A stretch of 34,655 nt of DNA from Clostridia bacterium (GCA_028698525.1 JAQVDB010000020.1:1-34655), one strand, 5' to 3'. Shown: positions 16,918-25,299, counted from the first letter of the stretch. Notes: generated from the sequence alone by a model not told the origin. Translations and numbers: made by a program.

Positions 16918-18072
16918 ATGGAAAGAGAAAAGTTATTAATGACACCAGGGCCAACCATGGTGCCTACTAGGGTATTACAGGCAATGTCAAAACAAATTAT
17001 ACACCACAGAACAAAAGAGTTCAGTGAAATATTCAAAAATTTATCACAAAATATAAAAAAGGTATTTCACACCGAAAATCCTGTCATAACATTGGCATCA
17101 TCAGGTACAGGTGCAATGGAGAGTTCAATAGTGAATTTGTTTAATCCTGGGGATAAGATATTAGTAGCTAGTATAGGCGTATTTGGAGATAGATATGCTA
17201 CTATTGCAGAGAGATTCGGTTTAAAAGTTGATAATCTGAAAATAACATGGGGAGAATGTGTAGATCCCCAGTTGATAAAAGAAAAGCTTGAGCAGAATAA
17301 AGACGATCAATACAGAGGGGTAATTGTGACGCATAACGAGACTTCAACCGGCGTGGTTAATGATGTGGAGGAGATAGGAAGTATTTTAAAACAATATGAG
17401 GAAGTTTTATTTATAGTTGATGCAGTGAGCTCGATGGGAGGAGCTAAGATATTGACCGATGAATGGGGAATAGATGTGGTAGTGACAGGCTCACAAAAGG
17501 CATTGATGACACCTCCTGGATTAGCTTTTGCAAGTGTAAGCAAAAAAGCTATGGAGGCTGTTGAAAAATCAACTTTACCAAAGTACTATTGGGACTATAA
17601 GGATGCCGTAAATCGGTTAGGTAAGGAAAATCCTGATACACCGTATACTCCGGCTGTTTCACTTATTATAGGTGCAAATGTGGCGGTAAATATGCTATTA
17701 GAAGAGGGCCTGGAAAATATATATCAAAGACATAATAAGCTAGCTTTAGCTACAAGAGAAGCAGTTAAAGCTCTTGGGCTTGAACTGGTAACAAAAGAGG
17801 AATGTGCTTCTCCCCTTATAACTTCTATAAAGGCTCCGGAAGGAGTGGATATTGAAGAAGTTAGAAAAATAATGAATGTTAAATATGATATTATGATTGC
17901 AGGTGGGCAGAAACACTTAAAAGGCAAGATATTCAGGATAGGTCATATGGGATATGTGGATAAATTTGATTTGATGAGAACAATAGCAGCCCTTGAATAT
18001 TCATTGTTGGAAAAGGGATATAATATGGAGCTAGGCCAAGGTTTGGCTGCTGCACAAAAAATACTTGTATAG
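16918..18072 (+). CDS. PLP aminotransferase of the serine-pyruvate/alanine-glyoxylate family, probable serine-pathway transaminase
   Basis: Class V aminotransferase. It opens with LLMTPGPTMVP, typical of alanine-glyoxylate and serine-pyruvate aminotransferases; the PLP lysine is K194 in TGSQKALMTPPG and the pyridine-binding Asp is D168. Length 384 aa. ATG at 16918 follows GAGGAGG. It is 11 bases upstream of serA, under a serine-specific T-box. No serC is in the window, so I infer that it transaminates 3-phosphohydroxypyruvate to phosphoserine or hydroxypyruvate to serine. A similar aminotransferase-serA pair exists in Thermotoga. Substrate is not proven by sequence. Confidence 0.88.
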   Translation: MEREKLLMTPGPTMVPTRVLQAMSKQIIHHRTKEFSEIFKNLSQNIKKVFHTENPVITLASSGTGAMESSIVNLFNPGDKILVASIGVFGDRYATIAERFGLKVDNLKITWGECVDPQLIKEKLEQNKDDQYRGVIVTHNETSTGVVNDVEEIGSILKQYEEVLFIVDAVSSMGGAKILTDEWGIDVVVTGSQKALMTPPGLAFASVSKKAMEAVEKSTLPKYYWDYKDAVNRLGKENPDTPYTPAVSLIIGANVAVNMLLEEGLENIYQRHNKLALATREAVKALGLELVTKEECASPLITSIKAPEGVDIEEVRKIMNVKYDIMIAGGQKHLKGKIFRIGHMGYVDKFDLMRTIAALEYSLLEKGYNMELGQGLAAAQKILV

Positions 18073-18083
18073 GAGGCATGATG

Positions 18084-19673
18084 ATGAAAATACTTGTTAC
18101 TGAAAAGATAGCTGATACAGGATTGGAAATGCTCAAGGAAAAGTTTGATACCGATATTAAACAAGGGATGAGCAAAGACCAGTTGCTGGATTGTATAGGG
18201 GATTATGATGCTTTAATAGTGAGGAGTGGAACTAATGTCACTGAGGATATCATTGAAAAGGCATCTAAATTAAAGGTTATAGGAAGGGCAGGAATTGGGG
18301 TTGACAATATTGATTTAAAAGCAGCTACACACAAAGGAATTATAGTTGTCAACACACCCCAGAGCAACAATATTTCTACTGCTGAACATGCAGTAGCACT
18401 GTTGTTATGTGCTGCAAGGAAGATACCCCAGGCAGACCGTTCTTTACGGCATAAAAAATGGAACAGAGGTCAGTTTAAAGGAATTGAGATAAATGGTAAA
18501 ACAGTTGCAATCCTTGGCTTGGGAAGGATTGGTTCTATCGTTGCTTCTAGAATCAAATGTTTCGGAGTAGAAGTGATAGGATATGATCCATATATTTCAG
18601 AGGCTCGTTTCAAAAAGCTTGGGGTGGAAAAGGTAGATAGCATAGATGAAATTATGCAAAGAGCCGATTTTATATCCCTTCATCTTCCTAAAACAGAGGA
18701 GACTCTGGGCATAATAGGTGAAAAAGAGCTGGAAAAGGCGAAGAAAAACTTAATTATTGTAAATTGTGCTAGAGGCGGTCTTGTTGACGAAAAGGCACTA
18801 TGCGAAGCACTAGAGCAGGAGAAAATAGCTGGTGCCGCCCTTGACGGGTATGAAAATGAACCTAAAGGCGGGGAAAAGAATTTTGATAATCCACTTTTGA
18901 AGTTGGATAATGTAGTATTGACCCCTCATTTAGGTGCTTCTACCAAGGAAGCTCAAGAAAATGTAGGTGTTGCAGTGGCGCAGCAGGTCATAAAATCCCT
19001 TGAAGGTAAATTTGTGAATGCGGTAAACCTCCCTGATCTTGCCATTAAGGATACAGATGAGATGGCGCATTATATAAGGTTGGGAGAGATTTTGGGCAAA
19101 TTATATTACCAAACGGAAAAAGATCCTGTAGAAAAAGTGGAAATACTGTATAGTGGTGAAATATCTGAAAAACAAACAAAGGTAATTACACTTTCCTATT
19201 TAATCGGGTTACTTGAACCGATTTTAAAAGAAAGAGTTAACTTTGTTAATATAGAAAATCTGATAAGCCAAAGGGGTATAGAGGTTGTTGAAAGTGTAAA
19301 GTATAATATAGATTACTACACTAATTTGGTATCAGTCAAAGTTAAGAATAAAAAAAGCGAAGTGACTTTTGCCGGAACAGTCTTTGGCAGAAAGGAAATA
19401 AGAATAGTGAATCTTGCCGGATTTGATGTGGATATAGTTCCAACCAAGTATATGTTGGCAATACAGAACAAGGATACACCTGGAGTAATCGGTCAGATAG
19501 GTACAATATTAGGTGTGTGCAAGACCAATATAGCTACAATGAAAGTCAGCAGGAACGAGAAGGAAGGTACTGCTATCATGATTGTAAATGTGGATCATGA
19601 GGTTTCAAAAGAAACAATTGAACTGATAAAAAATGTGCCTGGAGTGATAGAAGCTAGGCAGCTTAAATTTTGA
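18084..19673 (+). CDS. serA: D-3-phosphoglycerate dehydrogenase
   Basis: Oxidises 3-phosphoglycerate with NAD to 3-phosphohydroxypyruvate, the first committed step of serine synthesis. The Rossmann motif GLGRIGSIVA and the catalytic region around CARGGLVDE and TPHLGAST are present. After the catalytic part come the intermediate (ASB-like) domain and a C-terminal ACT domain (LAIQNKDTPGVIGQIGTIL), the long type expected to respond to serine. Three ATGs stand in a row (18078, 18081, 18084); 18084 is best placed 7 bases after AGGAGG. Control is by the Ser T-box upstream. Confidence 0.96.
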   Translation: MKILVTEKIADTGLEMLKEKFDTDIKQGMSKDQLLDCIGDYDALIVRSGTNVTEDIIEKASKLKVIGRAGIGVDNIDLKAATHKGIIVVNTPQSNNISTAEHAVALLLCAARKIPQADRSLRHKKWNRGQFKGIEINGKTVAILGLGRIGSIVASRIKCFGVEVIGYDPYISEARFKKLGVEKVDSIDEIMQRADFISLHLPKTEETLGIIGEKELEKAKKNLIIVNCARGGLVDEKALCEALEQEKIAGAALDGYENEPKGGEKNFDNPLLKLDNVVLTPHLGASTKEAQENVGVAVAQQVIKSLEGKFVNAVNLPDLAIKDTDEMAHYIRLGEILGKLYYQTEKDPVEKVEILYSGEISEKQTKVITLSYLIGLLEPILKERVNFVNIENLISQRGIEVVESVKYNIDYYTNLVSVKVKNKKSEVTFAGTVFGRKEIRIVNLAGFDVDIVPTKYMLAIQNKDTPGVIGQIGTILGVCKTNIATMKVSRNEKEGTAIMIVNVDHEVSKETIELIKNVPGVIEARQLKF

Positions 19674-19706
19674 AGATATATTCATTTATGAATATATCTT
19701 TTTTTT
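19673..19706 (+). terminator. serA intrinsic terminator
   Basis: AAGATATATTCAT and ATGAATATATCTT form a 13-bp AT-rich perfect stem with a very short loop, ending in eight T. Confidence 0.85.
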
Positions 19707-19761
19707 GTAATAAAATATTTTTGGTTTCATATATATATAATGTTAAAAAATATTTATCAAA

Positions 19762-19782
19762 TACTGTCTTTACTGGACAGTA
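19762..19782. promoter_or_regulatory. Inverted repeat TACTGTC-N7-GACAGTA upstream of spoIVA
   Basis: A perfect 7-bp inverted repeat in the gap between serA and spoIVA, 66 bases before the spoIVA start. It has no T-run. It could be an operator for an unknown regulator. I do not see a convincing sigma-E promoter, which spoIVA would be expected to have. Confidence 0.4.
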
Positions 19783-19848
19783 GTTTGCTATGTATATTAC
19801 TCCTAATAAATAAAAAAGAATAATTAAAGGTGAGAGGAGGTAATAATA

Positions 19849-21327
19849 TTGAATGATTTTGACATATATAAAAATATAGCGGAAAGGACAGATGGCGATA
19901 TCTATATAGGTGTGGTAGGACCGGTCAGGACTGGAAAATCGACTTTTATAAAGAGATTTATGGATTTATTGGTATTACCTAATATAGATAATATACATAA
20001 AAAGGAGAGAGCCAAGGACGAATTGCCTCAAAGTGCAGCGGGTAGGACTATAATGACAACAGAACCAAAGTTTGTTCCAAATGAAGCGGTAGAAATAAAG
20101 CTAAATGAAAATGCAGCACTAAAAGTGAGGATGGTTGATTGCGTAGGTTATCTCGTAAAAGGTGCACTTGGATACCTAGAAGGAAATGTTCCCAGAATGG
20201 TTAATACCCCTTGGTATGAAAGGGAGATCCCTTTTGAAGAGGCTGCAGAACTCGGAACGAGAAAAGTCATAACTGATCACTCTACCATAGGTATTGTAGT
20301 AACAACGGATGGTAGTATAACGGAGATACCACGATCAGATTATATAGAAGCCGAAGAAAGAGTGATAAAGGAATTAAAAGAAATAAATAAGCCTTTTATT
20401 ATACTGCTTAATTCCACAAAACCATACGATGATGATACCATCAATCTCAGGGATGCTCTGGAAGAGAAATATGAAGTACCTGTGATTTTAGTTGATTGCC
20501 TGAATATGAACGAAGATGATATAAAGAATATATTGGAGAAAATATTGTTTGAATTTCCTGTAAGTGAAATAAATATTGATATGCCTAGATGGGCTCAGGC
20601 TCTTGAGATAGATCACTGGTTGATAGCAGATATTTTAAATGGTGTTAAGAATTATATCTCTGATCTCTATAAAGTGAGAGATATAAAAAACAATTTAGAT
20701 GTTTTCAATGAAATAGAATATTTAGAAGATGTAGATATCAAGAATATCTCATTAGGCAAGGGAAGTGCTGATATTAAGGTTTCAACGGAAGAAGGTCTTT
20801 TTTATAAGGTATTGGCCGAAGAATCTGGTTATAAGATAGAAGGGGAACACCAACTTATAGGATTACTTCGGGAGCTAGCTTATGCCAAGCAACAATATGA
20901 TAGACTTGCTGATGCTTTGGGAGAAGTTAAAAGAATAGGTTATGGCGTAGTGAAACCTCAATTAGAAGAACTTAAATTGGAAGAGCCCGAAATAGTAAGG
21001 CAAGGGAACAGGTTTGGGGTTAGGTTGAGGGCTAGTGCACCTTCCCTTCATATCATAAAGGCTGATATAACTACTGAAGTGTCTCCAATAGTAGGCACAG
21101 AGAAGCAGAGCGAGGAATTAATAAGATATTTGCTAGAAGAATTTGAAACAGATACATCTAAGATATGGGAATCTAATATTTTCGGAAAATCATTACATGC
21201 GCTGGTGAATGAAGGTTTATCAAATAAACTGCAAAAGATGCCTGAAGATGCTCAGATTAAATTAAGAGAAACCATACAGAGAATTGTAAATGAGGGTGAT
21301 GGGGGATTAATTTGTATTATTTTGTAG
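19849..21327 (+). CDS. spoIVA: Stage IV sporulation protein A, coat morphogenetic ATPase
   Basis: SpoIVA polymerises on the forespore outer membrane using ATP hydrolysis and forms the base on which the spore coat assembles. Walker A is GPVRTGKST at residues 24-32, and the C-terminus ends with the conserved GDGGLICIIL. Length 492 aa is the family size. Start is TTG at 19849, 8 bases after GAGAGGAGG; the start of the protein (MNDFDIYKNIAERT) is typical. It stands alone, between the serA terminator and tRNA-Pro. In Bacillus it is made in the mother cell under sigma-E. Confidence 0.97.
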   Translation: MNDFDIYKNIAERTDGDIYIGVVGPVRTGKSTFIKRFMDLLVLPNIDNIHKKERAKDELPQSAAGRTIMTTEPKFVPNEAVEIKLNENAALKVRMVDCVGYLVKGALGYLEGNVPRMVNTPWYEREIPFEEAAELGTRKVITDHSTIGIVVTTDGSITEIPRSDYIEAEERVIKELKEINKPFIILLNSTKPYDDDTINLRDALEEKYEVPVILVDCLNMNEDDIKNILEKILFEFPVSEINIDMPRWAQALEIDHWLIADILNGVKNYISDLYKVRDIKNNLDVFNEIEYLEDVDIKNISLGKGSADIKVSTEEGLFYKVLAEESGYKIEGEHQLIGLLRELAYAKQQYDRLADALGEVKRIGYGVVKPQLEELKLEEPEIVRQGNRFGVRLRASAPSLHIIKADITTEVSPIVGTEKQSEELIRYLLEEFETDTSKIWESNIFGKSLHALVNEGLSNKLQKMPEDAQIKLRETIQRIVNEGDGGLICIIL

Positions 21328-21337
21328 AAAAAAAGCC

Positions 21338-21366
21338 TTGAAATTAATTAATATGTTTAGTATAAT
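21338..21366 (+). promoter_or_regulatory. Sigma-A promoter of tRNA-Pro
   Basis: TTGAAA at 21338-21343 and TATAAT at 21361-21366 with a 17-base spacer. Transcription would start only about 12-15 bases before the mature tRNA. Confidence 0.85.
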
Positions 21367-21386
21367 AGTTACTGTATTTAATTTAT

Positions 21387-21463
21387 CTGGGTGTGGCGCA
21401 GTTTGGTAGCGCGCATGAATGGGGTTCATGAGGTCGCAGGTTCAATTCCTGTCACCCAGACCA
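21387..21463 (+). tRNA. tRNA-Pro (anticodon GGG)
   Basis: 77 nt with encoded CCA. The acceptor stem CTGGGTG/CACCCAG is fully paired with discriminator A. The D arm is GGCGCAGTTTGGTAGCGC, the anticodon arm CATGA-ATGGGGT-TCATG gives anticodon GGG at 21418-21422 region, and the T arm is GCAGG-TTCAATT-CCTGT. The GGG anticodon reads CCC and CCU codons; a separate UGG tRNA is expected elsewhere. It is a single gene with its own promoter and terminator. Confidence 0.96.
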
Positions 21464-21478
21464 TTTTAATTGTATATT

Positions 21479-21514
21479 AACCACCTGAATTCTTTAAGAA
21501 GGATGGTGGTTTTT
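21479..21514 (+). terminator. tRNA-Pro terminator
   Basis: AACCACC pairs with GGTGGTT, with an inner TTCTT/AAGAA stem, followed by a T-rich tail. Confidence 0.8.
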
Positions 21515-21584
21515 ATTATATTTTGATATAATAAATGTAAAAATAGTTTCTGTGGATATACCATAGGGCATAGGAGGTAAATAT

Positions 21585-22088
21585 ATGTTGGATCAAGTGG
21601 TGTATGAGAACTTTGATTGGATATACAAACAGATGACAAAGGGCGGACTTTTTTTGACTACTAAAGGTAAGAAATTGAACACGATGGTTATAGGATGGGG
21701 AGGAATAAATGTTTATTTTCGTATACCTATATTTATAGTTCCTGTCAGAGAGTCCAGATATACACACCAGATAATGGAGAATTCAAGAGAGTTTACTGTG
21801 AGTATACCCCAAATGGGAACACTAAAAAAAGAACTTTCTTTTTGCGGTACAAAGTCTGGAAGGGATTTTGATAAATTTAAAGAATGCGGTCTAACTCCTA
21901 TAGAGGCAAAACAAGTTAGCGTTCCGGTGATTAAAGAATGTAAAATGCATTTCGAGTGTGAAATAATATATAAGCAGCATATGATAGGAAAAAATCTAGA
22001 TAATGAAATCGATAATGCGGTTTATTCTGATTCTGATTATCATAGTTTTTACTTCGGCAAGATACTTACATGCTACAAAACAAAATAA
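21585..22088 (+). CDS. Flavin reductase-like FMN-binding domain protein (flavoredoxin type)
   Basis: A 167-aa protein resembling the flavin reductase-like/flavoredoxin family, which binds FMN and reduces flavin or passes electrons. Suggestive features are the N-terminal LTTKGKKLNTMVIGWGGINV, the VPVRESRYTHQIMENSREFTV segment and the SFCGTKSGRDFDKF segment, which match the shape of this family. Exact partner and substrate cannot be read from sequence. ATG at 21585 has a strong AGGAGGT site. The stop lies 16 bases before glycerate kinase, so both may be cotranscribed. Confidence 0.75.
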   Translation: MLDQVVYENFDWIYKQMTKGGLFLTTKGKKLNTMVIGWGGINVYFRIPIFIVPVRESRYTHQIMENSREFTVSIPQMGTLKKELSFCGTKSGRDFDKFKECGLTPIEAKQVSVPVIKECKMHFECEIIYKQHMIGKNLDNEIDNAVYSDSDYHSFYFGKILTCYKTK

Positions 22089-22104
22089 TAAATGGGGAAT
22101 TAAC

Positions 22105-23247
22105 ATGAAGATTATAATAGCTCCTGATTCATACAAGGGAAGCCTAAGTGCTGTTGAAGTATCACAAGCTATAGAGAACGGCATAAGGAAAGTGGAAAGA
22201 AGTGCAGATATACATAAGATACCTATGGCAGATGGTGGAGAAGGTACTGTTGAGGCCATGATTACAGCAACAGGAGGGAAAGTGATAGAAAAGACGGTAA
22301 AAGGTCCCCTAGGTGAGCCTGTATCCTCTTATTTTGGAATTTTACAGGATGGCACTACTGCGGTGATTGAAATGTCTGCCGCGTCCGGTCTTCCTCTTGT
22401 GCCTAAAAACAACAGGAATCCGATGTTTACCACTACATACGGTACTGGTGAATTAATTAAATTTGCCGTAGAATTAGGTTGTAAGAAATTGATAATTGGC
22501 ATTGGAGGTAGTGCCACCAATGATGGCGGAATGGGTATGGCTCAAGCCTTGGGAGTAAAATTTTTTGATAAAGACGGGTTGGAGCTTGGGTTTGGTGGTG
22601 GTGAACTTTTGAAGTTAGATGCCATTGATTATTCAAATTTGAATGTAGATTTAAATAGCGTAAATATAGAAGTTGCATGTGATGTAGATAATCCACTCTG
22701 CGGACCACATGGTGCATCCCATGTCTATGGACCCCAAAAGGGTGCTACTCAAGAAATGATTCAAAAGCTGGATCAAGGTCTTTATAATTATGCTAGTTTA
22801 ATAAAAAAACATTTAGACAAAGATATATTGGATGTTCCTGGCTCTGGTGCTGCTGGTGGTTTAGGAGGAGGATTAGTTGCTTTTTTAGGTGCGAAATTAA
22901 AATCCGGAGTGGATATTGTTATAGAAACTACTGGCTTAAAAGAAAAGGTCAAAGACTCTGATTTAGTATTTACGGGTGAAGGCAGTACGGATTATCAAAC
23001 TCTGTTTGGCAAAGCGCCGTCTGGTGTAGCAAAAATTGCTAAGGAGTATGGTGTTCCTGTAGTTTGTCTTTCCGGAGGAATAGGCGAAAATGCACAAAAA
23101 CTGTATGATGTGGGTGTCACTTCTCTATTTAGCATTGTAAACAGGCCTATGAGTCTTAAGGAGTCGATGGATAATAGTAGTAAATTAATAGAAAAATCGG
23201 TAGAGTCTATATATAGATTATTCTATTTTTCAAAAATAAATTGTTAG
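22105..23247 (+). CDS. Glycerate kinase, GarK/GlxK type
   Basis: Phosphorylates D-glycerate (the GarK/GlxK family, usually giving 2-phosphoglycerate). The N-terminus KIIIAPDSYKGSLSA, IPMADGGEGTVEAM, the GIGGSATNDGG motif and GEGSTDYQT are the signatures of family I glycerate kinases. Length 380 aa is normal. The frame is open upstream to 22003, but that part overlaps the preceding gene; ATG at 22105, after GGGGAA, starts the conserved N-terminus. Glycerate can arise from serine via hydroxypyruvate, so this may join the serine genes to glycolysis. Confidence 0.93.
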   Translation: MKIIIAPDSYKGSLSAVEVSQAIENGIRKVERSADIHKIPMADGGEGTVEAMITATGGKVIEKTVKGPLGEPVSSYFGILQDGTTAVIEMSAASGLPLVPKNNRNPMFTTTYGTGELIKFAVELGCKKLIIGIGGSATNDGGMGMAQALGVKFFDKDGLELGFGGGELLKLDAIDYSNLNVDLNSVNIEVACDVDNPLCGPHGASHVYGPQKGATQEMIQKLDQGLYNYASLIKKHLDKDILDVPGSGAAGGLGGGLVAFLGAKLKSGVDIVIETTGLKEKVKDSDLVFTGEGSTDYQTLFGKAPSGVAKIAKEYGVPVVCLSGGIGENAQKLYDVGVTSLFSIVNRPMSLKESMDNSSKLIEKSVESIYRLFYFSKINC

Positions 23248-23271
23248 CAATAACTAGGAGGAAAAGTATAG

Positions 23272-23496
23272 ATGAAATATGTGTATGCAGTGTTAACGGT
23301 TTTAGAAGAAAATCCTATAATGCAAACGCTAGTGAGCAACAGTAGATTGACGGGTAGACAGGTGTTGGATAAAGTAGTGCTTAACTCAGAAGAAAGAGAA
23401 AAGTATAAGTCTTGGAACAGCGAAGAAGAGATATTAAAAGATATGAATAATAAGATATCCATAAAAGTAGAGATACAAGAAGTGGAAGTAAATTAA
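23272..23496 (+). CDS. Unknown 74-aa protein
   Basis: I do not recognise this gene. It is a 74-aa soluble, charged protein (predicted beta start MKYVYAVLTVLEENP, then acidic helices, ending KVEIQEVEVN) with no cysteine, no signal peptide and no membrane segment. TAGGAGG precedes the ATG with good spacing, codon use looks like the neighbours, and a strong terminator follows directly, so it is very likely real. It lies 24 bases after glycerate kinase and just before the sigma-H promoter of spoIIA. Confidence 0.75.
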   Translation: MKYVYAVLTVLEENPIMQTLVSNSRLTGRQVLDKVVLNSEEREKYKSWNSEEEILKDMNNKISIKVEIQEVEVN

Positions 23497-23501
23497 AGAT
23501 G

Positions 23502-23529
23502 AAAACAGCTTTTTAAAGCTGTTTTTTTT
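23502..23529 (+). terminator. Terminator before the spoIIA operon
   Basis: AAAACAGCTTT pairs with AAAGCTGTTTT (11 bp), followed by a run of eight T. It separates the glycerate kinase transcript from the sporulation operon. Confidence 0.85.
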
Positions 23530-23561
23530 GATGGTTTTGACATAATGTTACATTATTCTTT

Positions 23562-23590
23562 GAAGGAGAAAGGAGAGTTCTGAAGAATAG
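23562..23590 (+). promoter_or_regulatory. Sigma-H promoter of the spoIIAA-spoIIAB-sigF operon
   Basis: GAAGGAGAA (23562-23570) fits the sigma-H -35 consensus RNAGGANWW, and GAAGAATAG (23582-23590) fits RNNGAATWW in 8 of 9 positions; the 11-base spacer is in the accepted range. In Bacillus this operon is known to be driven by sigma-H with Spo0A. About 70 bases of leader follow. I do not see a clear Spo0A box. Confidence 0.8.
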
Positions 23591-23660
23591 ATATTATAGA
23601 TAAAGTAGATTTAAAAGATTTGGTTTCTAAAATGTATTATTTGTCTGGGGGGATACACAA

Positions 23661-23996
23661 GTGGATGTAAAATATGATAAAAAAACCAATAGCTTAATTG
23701 TCACAATTCAAGGTGATTTTGATCATCATTCGTCCAAAAGAATAAGGGAATTGATAGAAAGGAATATGAGAAAATTTCATGCAAAGAATCTTGTGCTGGA
23801 TTTTAAAGGCTTAAGTTTTATGGATAGTTCAGGTATAGGAGTGATAATTGGCAGATATAGAGATATAAGTATAAATGGTGGAAAAATAGTTATAGTAAAT
23901 GTTAATAACCAGTTCAAAAGGATATTCAACATATCTGGGATACAGAAAATTATAGATATTTATGATGATACAGAAAAAGCATTGAAGCACATGTAA
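23661..23996 (+). CDS. spoIIAA: Anti-sigma F factor antagonist SpoIIAA
   Basis: STAS-domain protein that, when unphosphorylated, frees sigma F from SpoIIAB in the forespore. The phosphorylated serine is expected at S56 in FMDSSGIGVI, equivalent to Ser58 of B. subtilis; DHH near residues 21-23 is also conserved. Length 111 aa. The start is GTG at 23661 after a run of G (23646-23651). First gene of the operon, 14 bases before spoIIAB. Confidence 0.96.
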   Translation: MDVKYDKKTNSLIVTIQGDFDHHSSKRIRELIERNMRKFHAKNLVLDFKGLSFMDSSGIGVIIGRYRDISINGGKIVIVNVNNQFKRIFNISGIQKIIDIYDDTEKALKHM

Positions 23997-24010
23997 GGGG
24001 AGGTTAAAAC

Positions 24011-24463
24011 ATGAAAATTTTAAATGAGATGAAAATGGAATTCCTTAATAAATCTGAAAATGAAGCATTTGCTCGAGTAGTGATTGCATCTTTTGCCTCA
24101 CAGCTTGACCCTACTTTAGAAGAAATAACAGATATAAAAACTGCAGTTTCAGAGGCGGTTACAAATGCAATTATTCATGGTTACGAAAATGAAGTTGGTT
24201 ATGTCAGAGTAGAATGTAGGCTTTATGATGACAATAGAGTAGAAGTGGAAGTTGTAGACAAAGGACATGGGATAGATGATGTTGAAAAAGCCATGCAGCC
24301 TCTTTATACTTCAAAACCTGAATTGGAAAGATCAGGGATGGGGTTTACAGTAATGGAGACTTTTATGGATGAGATCTATGTACGTTCAATACTAGGCAAA
24401 GGTACGAATATTACCATGGTGAAATATATCAAAGATAGTAAAAAAAACGATTCCTCTGAATAG
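24011..24463 (+). CDS. spoIIAB: Anti-sigma F factor / serine kinase SpoIIAB
   Basis: GHKL-fold kinase that holds sigma F inactive and phosphorylates SpoIIAA. The N box ([14 protein letters not shown]), the G1 box DKGHGI and the G2 region around [15 protein letters not shown] form the ATP site. Length 150 aa. ATG at 24011 follows AGGGGAGG. It sits between its antagonist and its sigma factor, the universal order of this operon. Confidence 0.96.
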   Translation: MKILNEMKMEFLNKSENEAFARVVIASFASQLDPTLEEITDIKTAVSEAVTNAIIHGYENEVGYVRVECRLYDDNRVEVEVVDKGHGIDDVEKAMQPLYTSKPELERSGMGFTVMETFMDEIYVRSILGKGTNITMVKYIKDSKKNDSSE

Positions 24464-24474
24464 AGGGTGATTAT

Positions 24475-25239
24475 ATGCAAGGAAACTTTGTATCTAAACC
24501 TAGTAATTTTGAGCTATTAGACCATGATAAGACTATTGAATTAATACAGCATGCCCAAAAAGGTTCTGAAGAGGCTAAAGATATGCTTGTTAGACATAAT
24601 ATTGCATTAGTAAAATCTATTGTGAAAAGGTTTATTAATAGGGGTTTTGATTATGAAGATTTGGTACAAGTAGGTTGTATTGGTCTTATCAAAGCTATTA
24701 ATAACTTTGATATAAGTATAGGTGTGAAATTTTCTACATATGCGGTACCCATGGTAATGGGAGAGATAAAGAGATATTTAAGAGATAACAACATGATAAA
24801 GGTAAGCAGATCGCTAAAGGAAAAGGCCAAAATAATTTTAATAGCTGAAGATAGGTTGAAAAATGAATATAATAGAGAGCCCACCATCAGTGAGATAGCA
24901 GAGTTTACTGGGTTGGAAAAAGAGGAAATTGTATGTGCCATTGAAGCCAATTCTACTCCCAGATCCATATATGAGACAGTTTTTAATGATGATGGTTCAC
25001 CTATACTTTTGATAGATCAGATTGGCGATGACAAGCAAGCAAATGACGAAACAATTGATAGAATTGCTTTAAAAGATATAATTGTTTCGTTAAATCCAAG
25101 GGAAAGACAAGTGATATTTATGAGATATTTTAAGGATAAAACTCAGACGCAAATCGCTGAGGTGCTTGGTATATCTCAAGTACAAGTGTCTAGGATAGAA
25201 AAAAAAGTGCTAGAAAAAATGAGGCATATGTTGAGTTAA
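24475..25239 (+). CDS. sigF: RNA polymerase sigma-F factor
   Basis: Forespore-specific sigma factor. Sigma region 2 (YEDLVQVGCIGLIKAINNFD, then FSTYAVPMVMGEIKRYLRDN) and region 4 with a helix-turn-helix (QTQIAEVLGISQVQVSRIEKKVL) are clear. Length 254 aa fits SigF. Its identity as F rather than the closely related G rests on its place after spoIIAA-spoIIAB. ATG at 24475 behind AGAGGGTG. The stop overlaps the start of the terminator hairpin. Confidence 0.96.
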   Translation: MQGNFVSKPSNFELLDHDKTIELIQHAQKGSEEAKDMLVRHNIALVKSIVKRFINRGFDYEDLVQVGCIGLIKAINNFDISIGVKFSTYAVPMVMGEIKRYLRDNNMIKVSRSLKEKAKIILIAEDRLKNEYNREPTISEIAEFTGLEKEEIVCAIEANSTPRSIYETVFNDDGSPILLIDQIGDDKQANDETIDRIALKDIIVSLNPRERQVIFMRYFKDKTQTQIAEVLGISQVQVSRIEKKVLEKMRHMLS

Positions 25240-25265
25240 AACAGTTCAGATTGAGCTGTTTTTTT
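25238..25265 (+). terminator. sigF operon terminator
   Basis: AAACAG-T-TCA and TGA-G-CTGTTT pair (one T-G wobble) around a 3-base loop, followed by a long T-run. It isolates the sigF operon from the spoVA genes. Confidence 0.8.
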
Positions 25266-25270
25266 ATTTT

Positions 25271-25299
25271 ACATAAAAAAATATTTAATGAGAATAATA
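25271..25299 (+). promoter_or_regulatory. Possible forespore (sigma-F/G) promoter of the spoVA operon
   Basis: ACATA at 25271-25275 and AATAATA at 25293-25299 are about 17 bases apart, close to a sigma-G pattern (xATA and CATAnTA). spoVA is sigma-G-dependent in Bacillus. The region is very AT-rich, so a chance match is quite possible. Confidence 0.35.

Noticed and set aside
22003-22104. Longer N-terminus for glycerate kinase
   Set aside because: It overlaps the end of the flavin-reductase-like gene; the conserved start KIIIAPDSYKG begins right after ATG 22105.
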